This document shows, in pieces, positions 55,201 through 64,000 of a DNA stretch of 64,000 nt (position 1 is its first letter; every line of letters starts with the position of its first letter). The translations under genes and the position numbers were made by a program. The notes under the pieces are model-generated. The model was not told the origin of the DNA. It was given only the letters and a program-made list of their open reading frames with translations, and made no database searches. This DNA is from Zygnema circumcarinatum (lineage: Eukaryota; Streptophyta; Zygnematophyceae; Zygnematales; Zygnemataceae): contig CM074811.1 in the NCBI GenBank assembly GCA_037447605.1, positions 890,757 to 954,756 on the forward strand. Reading direction: 5' to 3'.

Positions 55201-58200
55201 CACAAAACAGAAACTATGTTCAGTAATTGTAAAAGCAATGAGCTACTTTTAGTAACCATCATCAGCTATGTTGAACTGTCGGAGCATTCTGTCGCAACAA
55301 ACATACCCCATGTTCGAGGCTCTTTTTTTGCAGCTTTTGCTACAATCGTAGACGGAAAGAACGAAGAGATGTCAACATCAGAGCTTTCTGGGGGAGCACG
55401 TATTCATTACATTTTTCAAAACATTTTTGTGAAGAGGCTAGAGGTGAGTACAGGAGTTTGAGCTTTGGGGAGTGGCTGAAAGTGCTTGCTGCTTTCGACT
55501 GCCTTGCATGTTGAATTTTTTTCATAAATCACATGAAGGTTTACCTTCATGCCGTCACCCCACGTGAACCTATGCCATTTGTACAAGAGAAATCTGGAGA
55601 GGCAAAGAGAGAGCGAGAGTTAGAAGTGCGATTGTATAAACCATCAAGAAGCGAAGGCTGGCTATGTTTGTCTCTGTTTGTGTGTCCAGTGTGAGACATA
55701 TAATATCCATTCCTGGTAACAGTTTACGTCTGCATAATTCTGATACCTCACTTGTGCAGTTTAATGTGATGAACTTGCCTATGGTATTCATCCACATGTT
55801 GTAATATCATCACCTTACTCTAGTAAAGGAAGGATGGCAACTTTTGGACTGCAGGAAGTGGATCCCTGTGATGACCTCTCAGATGATGACATACGAACGG
55901 CCATTCAGAATGCCACTGGCCCAAAGAACGTCCTTTTCGTTCCAGAGGTATGTTGCATTATTGGGAAAGTTATGAATTACTTAGTTACTTGAGTTACATC
56001 CTTCATAGGAATGTACGTAAGTGCGCTGTCTGATGGATGACAGCTGTGTCTCTCGTACCGATCAGCCTGCGCTTTGTCAAATATCTGCTGGTTTAATGCA
56101 GTTTGTGTATTGCCTATTTTACCTATATCCAGCGTATGTTCGGTTGTATTGAATCCTTGAATTGTCTGTTTTGGCTTCTTTTCATTTTCCTTTTTCATGT
56201 CATGCCTTTCAGGTGCCCTTTGAAGTACTCATCCGTCGACAAATTGCTAGACTTCTGGACCCGTCATTGCAGTGTGCACGATTTGTTTACGATGAGCTCG
56301 TTAAGGTACAAGAGTGGAAGCATCTCTTTGTTACTATATGCCTACTTTCTAAGCATGTTGTTGCTAGTTGCCAAAGACTAACAGTTTGAAAGGTCTTGTA
56401 CAGGGCTGTACGTCAGTATACATAGTCATCCGTTACCCATAAAGTGTCCTACGTTGCCCTTAGCCTTGGCCTAAACTTTGAGCATACGGTTTTCTAACTC
56501 GTTAGCTTTCCTCCGAATCTATCGAATCTATCCAGCGACGATTTCCTACTAAAGGAGTTTTACAGATGTTTGTTAGCAACTTTGGCTTTTGACTTTGATA
56601 AGGATCATCACTCTGCAGATTTCCCATTGCTGTGAATCATATGATCTACAGCGCTTCCCGCTGTTGCGGAAGCGGATTGAGGAGACAGTGGCGATCTTTT
56701 TGAGAGATGGGCTGACACCTGCAGAGACTATGATAGGGCATCTAATCAACATGGAGGTAAGTTTGTGGCCAACAAACCCATGTTATAGACTCAATATGTC
56801 ATTCTTCAACTGAACTCCTTCGCTACCACGCCAGCAATTGAAGATAATGTATGTGCCATCAGCAAGTTCATCCAATGTCACATTGTTCCCGTGCAAAATG
56901 TAATGACCAAGGTATTGGCTGCTGCTAAACGTTGCAGATGGATTACATTAATACGTCACATCCAAGTTTCATTGGCGGTAGCAAAGCGGTGGAAGTGGCT
57001 CTTAATCACAGCAGGGCTGCCAAGGTGAGCTTTACTTCATTTGCACCTTCCAAGCTGCACAGTGCCTTGAACATTACTATAGACTTATGAGTGTCTGTAG
57101 TCAACTGTCAAAGTTAGCTGAATGACTATACTAGTTTAGTAATCTACGCACAACCTAGCTGCTCATTATCGCAGCAATGCTTCCGGTGCACAGCATTCCT
57201 ATCAATGCGAGGAGCAAATTATCTTCAAGGACGTCCGTGATGAGCTAGAAGTGCCTCTGGTTTCTCCAACAGAGGCACCTGGAAAAAAGCGGATCAATCC
57301 CGAAGTTGCCGACCGTTTCCCTTTAATCCAATCCAAACAACGGAAGTTTAGGAACTATGGGCCGCGGGCCTTGCGGCTGTTGTTCTCCAGTGTGGGTCCC
57401 AGAAAACCACAGAGTTAGTTTCTAGTTACCTCCGGTGGTAACCTCTGAAGATAAATAGAGCATTATTCAGATGATTTTCCAACATCTTGTTGGGTTGCTT
57501 GCCACGGTATGTGTGTATGCTTTCCAGAATCGATTGGTGTTGTTGGCTGGAGGTGCGTATGTTAATGGTGGTTAAGGTGAGCCCTTTAATCTTCGGTAAA
57601 CTCCGTGAACCTGACATGCGTAAGGCTTGTGCTTGTGCTTGTGATATTCTTGCAGCAAGAGACAAATGAGTGGAAGGATCCGGCTGTGGAGAGGGCACCT
57701 TTGGAGAAGACACAGCAAAAGCCGCGGGCAATTTTAGCAAGAAATAACCCACCATCCCAAGCAACGGAAACGGTATTGCAGTTTCTTTATGCATTTAGGA
57801 AAAGGTTGCTTCTGATGTATTTTTGTCTCATTACTGTAGGTTTGTATCAATGCCTTTATGCTGCATCTAATGCCGCACTTCCTTCGTTCCTTTGCGTCAT
57901 TTCTCCCTTCGCTGCAAGATCCTTAAATGATTTTGCCCAACAAATGGGCTATTTGCCTGATACCTTCATCCTTGACGTTTGGTTAGAGACTGGACTGCTG
58001 TTTCTGATTTTTCTCCAGGCAACAGCACGACCGGTGACTCATAATGGACTGCACAGTGAGAAGTCTGGAGTTGCAGGTATGCTCTGTGACATCCACAATT
58101 GTGTTGTTTGTTAAAGTTTATATTAGTACAATATATGGATAGCTTGCTTGTCTTCTCTGTGTGATATGCTCAAGCGGCCTCTTTGTTTATTTATTTACTT

Positions 58201-60205
58201 TTTCCCTCCCTTCCTCTCTATTATTTTCTCTCGATGGCTGTAGGAACGACGACAAGTTGGGGGATTTCTTCCATATTCAGCGGAACAGAACGCAATGGAA
58301 CTGGAAGAAATCCAAATTCAACTCAAATGTATTCTGAGTCATTGCCTGAACCACCTACTAGCATCCATCTGAAGGAGGTCAGTTCGATCACATTTTGTTA
58401 ACCTCTGAATGAAATAATCTGGTGACCTTCCTTCACGGGTTTTTTCTGGAGTTCATGGAAATACTTAAGGCCAATTAATTTATCAACATTGAGCATTTTC
58501 ATTTTCACGAACTCCTTTTGTTGAACAGGGGAGGCAAGAGGCTATCGTATATCATGGTAAACGAGTATTTGAAGAATAATGTTCAATGTCTGCTTCCATT
58601 CTCATATCGTCGATTCGATTTTTGTTATGTTGAATGTACAGCCCCCTGCAGTTCTGAGGGCCAGCGATGAGAAGTCTCAAGAAGAGTCGACAGAGATTTC
58701 AGTCACTCGGATTCTTTTGAAGTCATATTATGACATTGTGCGCAAAAATATTCAAGACGCCGTGCCTAAAGCCATTATGCATTTTTTGGTAAGCATATTT
58801 TTCCTATCTGTTGTCGATGTCACTCTTCTCATGGCATGGCGGAAACGAAATGGAGTCTAAGTACGACAGGAAGTTGGCTTCCCTGTCTGCAAGAAAGGAA
58901 ACAGTTCTGAGTGATTCAGCTTATGTTGTGCACTGTGCTTCTGTTATGCCTTATAATGGTCAATTTTCTACAAATAGTGGTACTGTGACAATGGAAACAC
59001 CATTTGAGTTTCATGATCTAAATCTAGATTAATGTCGTATGGGTGCAGGTGAATCAAGTGAAAAGGGAACTACATAGCATCTTTATTCGGGAGCTTTATA
59101 AGTGAGTCTTGATTCAGAATATAGATCATAACTTTAACTTCTTTGCAGGTTCGAGGCTCAGAAACGGAAACTTTAATGAAATTAGCAGTGTCAAATACAT
59201 TCGCGTAGCTGCTGCAAGCACGATTGTCTTTATAAAATCTTCACTCACAGGTTCCTTCCCTTGTATCTCTTCTGTGCTCTGAAACTTTCACCATAGTGTC
59301 AGATGTCCATTCCTATACATATTTCTTCCGTGCAATTGTATGTGCTTTTGAGCATGATGAAGGAGCTGATGCTGTTGTGGCTGTGGCTTTGGGTTGGGAG
59401 AATCAGAGAGTCGTTGTTTGAAGAAATGCTCCAGGAGAAGGAGGAAGTGGCGATGAAACGGAAACGGTGCAAGGAAATCCTCCGTGTTCTGCAACAGGCC
59501 GCATGGGTAACTCCACTTCCATCTCATCCGAAGTGACGCAGATGTTGTGGTTCTGCCCCCTCCTTCCCCTTCCTCTCCTCCTCCCTTCCCCCTCCCTCTC
59601 TCCTACTCCTCCCCTCCAACCAGTCCCTTCACCATAATGCCTTCAGCACTACAAGTGGTGCCAACATCCTTATAGTTGAAGCCCTTGTAACCAACTGCAT
59701 CAGATAAGCCACAGTGCGCTTTTTCCTCAGTTTTCACCAGCCAATACCCTTCACATATCATCTATCCGAGCAGTCTGACCTGCTTACTTCCTTTCTGCCT
59801 TCCTCATCCGTCTCAAGCAGGGATCCCGTTCCTGCATACCTTAACCTAATTAAACGATTTATTTTTTTCCCGACATTCACTCCCTTACACTGGACTTAAA
59901 AATTGCTGTATCATTTTTGTGACGTTTTGTAGACCTTGGAGGAGCTTCCCCTTGAACCGGACAGCCCTGTGAGAACTTATGCTGGAGGCCTTGATTCAAC
60001 GGGTCTCCCTGCAGCGTCCTCCTTTAACTTAGTCGCGACTAAGATGGCCGCTCACCATGGACAGGAGGGCATCCCCCCCAACCCCTACACCTCTCCCGCC
60101 TTCAATCAGTCCAGTCCCTCAGCGAGAACCTTTGGGCGGAGGTCAGGTATGGACGGAGGCCTGGGCTCTCTCTCAGGAGGCGTAATGATGGCTAATGGGA
60201 GGTGA
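52207..60205 (+). CDS. dynamin-related protein, DRP3/Drp1 (organelle fission) type
   Basis: Twenty exons: 52207-52599, 52818-53100, 53273-53301, 53508-53609, 54145-54213, 54344-54403, 54714-54824, 55029-55077, 55334-55443, 55855-55947, 56213-56305, 56619-56756, 56938-57024, 57656-57772, 58019-58076, 58244-58377, 58642-58788, 59049-59101, 59407-59506, 59933-60205, giving 832 residues (plant DRP3A is about 808). GTPase domain: G1 GSQSSGKSS from residue 58, G3 DLPGI at about 165, G4 TKLD at 234-237 (split by an intron), G5 region INRSQ. The stalk follows ([34 protein letters not shown]), then a variable segment (about 540-640), then the GED ([22 protein letters not shown]...LFEEMLQE). There is no PH or proline-rich domain, as in mitochondrial and peroxisomal fission dynamins. 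An in-frame ATG at 52168 is possible. Confidence 0.94.
57194..57391 (+). other. possible extra or cassette exon of the dynamin gene
   Basis: Between exons 13 and 14 there is a 198-bp, 66-codon frame with an acceptor-like GCACAG before it and GTGGGT after it, phase 0 at both ends. It reads [20 protein letters not shown] and on to [19 protein letters not shown]. Including it would give 898 residues and lengthen the variable segment before the GED, where DRP3 proteins differ and splice variants are plausible. The function is unknown and it may be chance. Confidence 0.35.
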
Positions 60206-61890
60206 TAGAGGGAGAGAGTTGAGATAGGCGTAGTGGAGGGGGAAGAGTGACATAATGAGGAGAGGGAGGGCACGTAGAGAGGCTGAGGGTGTGAGAGGAT
60301 GAGAATGTGATGTAGATGCCAAATTGTTTTGGCTGTACTACGAGTAATCGGCCAACTGTAAATGTCGAACGTTGCTTGTGTCCAGGAGTGAGAGAGACGG
60401 AGTAGGGGAACTGTGGGGGGGGAAGGAGGGGACTTGTGGCAAAATTTGCCTAGAGAGAGATTGGGGTGGTGTAGACTAATCGCTTTAAGAAGCAATTGAT
60501 CTTCATGGGGGGTGGCAAGTGGGGTCAGGGTGAGATGCCGGCCCGGGGCAATCCTCACCTGTGGTGGGTTTTGGGTTCAGTGGTGGACGATTTGTATTGG
60601 TGGCCTTAAAAAAAAATTCAGCCCCTCTAGGGCAATGCTTTCAGCACGATGTGAGGACGGTGAAAGTTGCACAACAGATGAATCTTGCTGCTGGTTCTTC
60701 TTCGTGCAATTGTGTACATGGAACTCTGCTGTCAATATAGCCTATCGGACACAGAACGGTCCCCGGTCTGTTTCAGTTTTGAAGCTGTCTGCATAGTTTT
60801 AGGCTACAGCACGGTACCCCTTATATTGGCCTATGTTCGTTTGGCAATCGTATTTGCTACTCCATGAGAACAAATTGTACAAATCCTTTGACAATTTGTA
60901 ATTTGAACAAGAAAAATGGTGGATGGGTCTGCATGCGGCGCTGTACGGAAACGTCCGTACTATCCATCTGTACGACTCGATTATTCCCCTCCCTTCATTA
61001 GTCGATCCCAAAACTTTTCCCAAACCTCGCGACATCATTTCCCCAAAGTGGTAGGAGCACCACATAACTTGTGCCTGTTCAGCACAACAAAAAACTGTAA
61101 ATGAGTAGATGCCTTGATGGGAGAGCACATGGGTTCATGGGACCACTCCAGCAAAGGGATGGACGAAAGTCCGTAGAAGGGACTTTTAGAGTTTGACATT
61201 TCAGTATTCGAACGTTATAGGCAAAGCTGCTCTGCCAGAGATTGTGCTGGCTAATGTGCCCATAGAGCGGGAAAACAAGACCTTTTGTGAAGATTTTACT
61301 AAAAAAATTTCAATAGGATGTTTAAGAACATAGTTAAAATTGTAGAACAAGATATCCTTGAACGTGCACCTACGCAATGCCAAGCTCCTATAGTTGTACG
61401 TGTACTCGGATAGCATCTCCCCTGCGGATTCCAGCACAGCGGGGCTCTAGAGCAGGTCCGGACTCGCGCCGACACCCGCAGGGCGCCTTTTGGGGAAGGT
61501 TTGTCCCTCGGAGGCCTCCCAGTCGTCGATGTGAAGGAACATCGACGGCTGGGAGCGGCCGACGACATCAGCCCATACCGAGCGGAGGGGGTCACAGAGC
61601 GAAGCATTCCTGAATACGTACTCGAGTACGCTAACGTGAACTTACATTCTAAAATCGCGGTACGTATTCTATTTTATCTTTGGAAGTCGCCCAAAATGAC
61701 GGTCCGAAATCAAAAGGATATAGAAACGGCACGTTTATTTTCCCTTTCGCTTGAGAAATCGCTACATTTTGATCTATTGGTGTACTCGTTCTATAATGGA
61801 AAGGCCAGGAGACGAAACGTTTTGCTTGGCCCGGCCCGAATCGCCGTACGGCAATGGAAAAGCGAGTCGGCGCGTTGCAGCGATTTGGCG
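60206..61890. other. 3' flank of the dynamin gene and intergenic spacer
   Basis: The dynamin 3' region has a TGTAA word at about 60357 and G-rich sequence at 60405-60435. A GTACGG cluster is at 60940-60975. Overlapping open frames at 61201-61613 on both strands show no recognisable motif. Confidence 0.45.
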
Positions 61891-61894
61891 CTTT

Positions 61895-62135
61895 CTGACC
61901 CTCGCTCTCTCCCACTCGCTCTCCCTCGCCCGCTCCCTCTCTCTCTCCCTCGCTATCTCCTCTCTCTCTCACTCCCTCGCTCTCTCCCTCTCTCCCCCTC
62001 TCTCTTACTCTCTCTTTCCCTCGCCCTCTCCCTCTCTCTCCCCCTCGCTCTCTCCCTCTCTCTCTCTCTCCCGCGCTCTCTCCCTCTGTCTCTCTCCCTC
62101 ACTCTATCCGTCTCTCTCACTCCCTCGCCCACTCG
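61895..62135. repeat. CTCTCCCTCGC low-complexity pyrimidine tract
   Basis: About 240 bp of CTCTC, CCTCG and CCCTC words. It creates long Ser/Leu/Pro frames on the plus strand that are not genes. Confidence 0.9.
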
Positions 62136-62950
62136 CAGCTCTACTTCCTAGAGGGGAAATTCAGGTGCGCCTCTATGTCAGGAAGGGGACAAATGGTGGG
62201 TGTCCTCGGCGGCGGCAGGACTCGAGGCAGAGAGCGACCTTCTATGCCAACTATCTCGCTGCGCTGTGCCGTTTCCCGTTGCGCTGAGGTCAGTTTATAT
62301 GTTGGAAATGTCAATGTCCTCCTTCCGCTGTCACAGTTCTGGTTCTGTACTCCTTCAGACTGATGTCAGCGATCTTGGTTCATTGCTTTGCGACTTGCGA
62401 GGTGGGGACTGGCGGAGAGGGGGCTGGAGAGATCTCAGCCGTTCTTCGCACGTGCGTTGAACGGTAACTGTAACTGCTGCTGCCCATGGAAACAAGGCCT
62501 CGAGTGGCCATGGACATAGAGACAGACAGAGACAGAGAGTAGTGCTGTGCATGCTTCATTCACATTCAATCGAAAGCACCGAAAACGACAAAAAATGACA
62601 TTGTCCCATCCCGCCTCGTGGCGTTTTCATTTATTTTCTTTATTCCCAAAACAACGATGTTCAAAGATGGCCCTTGAAGGAGCCACACGCTTCCTACTGC
62701 CCTCATGCCCTAAGTCAGAGGGCGCGTGTTCTCTCAGAAGGTGTCAACAAATTTACACAGAACAAGCCTAAGACTTAAGCCACCACAAGATTAATCAAAC
62801 CCAAAACCACCCAAAACCCTCAAATCAATGATCTACAAAAAGAGAGAGAAGAAAGAAAAGCGGGAGGGTCCCACATTATCAAAAACGAATGTACTGTATG
62901 AAGAAAGGACGACCGTACGACCCCAAAAGCCCCTTCTTGCAAAACCACCT
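62136..62950. other. intergenic, no supported gene
   Basis: Spacer with GACAGA repeats at 62520-62540 and CCCAAAAC words near 62797-62822. No exon-like pattern. Confidence 0.45.
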
Positions 62951-63256
62951 CTACGACTTGAGAATAATGATTGCTCCGTCCCCTCCCGTGGGGATCTTGG
63001 TGCGCTCCTTGATGGGGTGCTGCCGCGTTGACTTGACGAGATGGGGGCCATGGCCATCCTCCTCCTCCTCCTCGACATGGGGATGGGGATGGGTCCTTGC
63101 ATGCGCATGCATGGCCTCATGATGCCTTTTGGCGCTGGACTCGATGTGGCTGTTGATGGTTTGGAGGGCCTCTTGGAGGGAGCACCGACTGTCGATGTCT
63201 TGCCGCACACTCAAAAACGGATATACAATATGGGACCGAGGGGACCCTGCATCATC

Positions 63257-63288
<32 letters not shown>

Positions 63289-63292
63289 TATC

Positions 63293-63381
<89 letters not shown>

Positions 63382-63730
63382 TATCATCATCATCATCATC
63401 ACCCATACGCATCAGTTACATCACGATCGCATCCCATGACATCTTGTTGATACGCAGCCCACAGCTACATCCATGCTAACATACTACCAAAACAAGACAA
63501 GGGCAGTGAGGAAAAGCATTAAAAAAAGATGAGCTTTACTTGTGAGTGGACCGTCCTGCCGATCTTAAGCCGATAAAAGATAAGGGCAAAACACATGGCG
63601 CTAAAAAGCCTTTTGTTTTTTAGGTTGTAGTGAGTTGAAAGAGTACCTTGTTTGGAGGGAGGAGTAATGGCGTTGAGCTCCTTTGGGCGCTTCCGAATAA
63701 TGGGGGGAGTGGTAGGAGCAAGCGGGTTTC
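62951..63730 (-). CDS. candidate 3' end of an unknown gene (two exons)
   Basis: Minus-strand exons 63730-63647 and 63209-62951 join across an intron that holds the (ATC)n repeat. In one phase they read HYSSLQTSVRQDIDSR, then SLQEALQTINSHIESSAKRH (a probable helix), then His- and Glu-rich HAHARTHPHPHVEEEEEDGH, and end AIIILKS with a TAG stop. The alternative phase is also open (ELNAITPPSKQVCGKTSTV). The helical reading looks more protein-like. Upstream exons would lie beyond 64000. I do not recognise the family. Confidence 0.35.
63251..63401. repeat. (ATC)n trinucleotide microsatellite
   Basis: About 50 ATC units with a few ACC/ATT interruptions. On the minus strand it translates as poly-Asp in one frame and poly-Met in another; I place it inside an intron of the candidate terminal gene. 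Confidence 0.95.
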
Positions 63731-64000
63731 CTGATCAAACAAAGATATAGAACTGCACTTTCGTGAGGTTATGAACTCAACAGATGTGAAAGCATCTCAA
63801 TGCATCTTTATCTCACCTCTCTTTCTCTCTCTCATCCTACGCCTCTCCCCCCCTCCTCTCTCCTCCACCTCCCACCTTCCCAATCCGCCCCACGCCTTCA
63901 CGCCCTCTTTTCCCCTCCCCCTCCCACTATCCCGCTTCCTATCCTTCACACTCCCACTCCCACTCCCCCTCCCAACCCACCCTCCCATTCCAGCACTCCT
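63731..64000. other. window edge, pyrimidine-rich, no supported gene
   Basis: 63800-64000 is C/T-rich low-complexity sequence (CCTCTCCCC and CACTCCC words). In the minus sense it is purine-rich and cannot be read as a convincing exon. Confidence 0.5.

Noticed and set aside
61501-62287. Ser/Leu/Pro-rich frames of about 180-216 residues on the plus strand
   Set aside because: Created by the CTCTCCCTCGC tract; the part before the tract shows no motif and no splice context.
62951-63412. A 153-residue frame with a long poly-Asp stretch on the minus strand
   Set aside because: The poly-Asp is the (ATC)n microsatellite read in one frame; I keep only the part after the acceptor-like TTTTTGAG as a candidate exon.

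Overview
The window looks like nuclear DNA from a green-lineage eukaryote. Every long gene is broken by GT-AG introns with clear phase continuity, and the best matches are to families typical of land plants and their algal relatives: an ATX1/2-type trithorax methyltransferase, an LRR/EDR1/Raf-like kinase of the Arabidopsis At1g04210 type, a plant C2 NT-type protein, a DRP3-type dynamin and the plant 6-kDa ATP synthase subunit. GTACGG-rich spacers, abundant small repeats and an organelle-like rps4 at the left edge fit a streptophyte or other green alga. I cannot name the species. Family assignments come from recognising motifs and remembered family architecture; no database search was run.

Layout. 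1-1040 is organelle-like DNA: GC-rich short repeats and an intact rps4 reading frame. 2324-5223 (+) is the ribonucleotide reductase small subunit in nine exons. 6226-8905 is a repeat block with a decayed non-LTR retrotransposon end and a nested palindrome of TA-flanked elements. 10169-13258 (-) is a four-exon C2 NT-type protein. 15514-17297 holds three copies of one MITE family. 18476-23634 (-) is a ten-exon conserved protein of unknown function whose introns carry long pyrimidine tracts. 25996-26306 (-) is the 3' end of a membrane-protein gene. 29167-40269 (-) is a 22-exon trithorax-like H3K4 methyltransferase. 41141-48769 (+) is a 13-exon LRR kinase, divergent from it across about 870 bp. 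50279-50708 (-) is a probable mitochondrial ATP synthase 6-kDa subunit. 52207-60205 (+) is a 20-exon DRP3-type dynamin. 62951-63730 (-) is a possible 3' gene end running toward the right edge.

The genes are ordinary nuclear neighbours, not an operon. They cover dNTP supply, chromatin marking, signalling, and mitochondrial energy and division. The exon models were built by hand and every junction was checked for reading-frame phase; starts and UTRs are less certain than internal exons. The novel material is mainly in the repeats (palindromic nest, MITE family, dispersed retroelement tail, GTACGG islands), the organelle-derived rps4, a GC-AG intron and a possible cassette exon in the dynamin gene.
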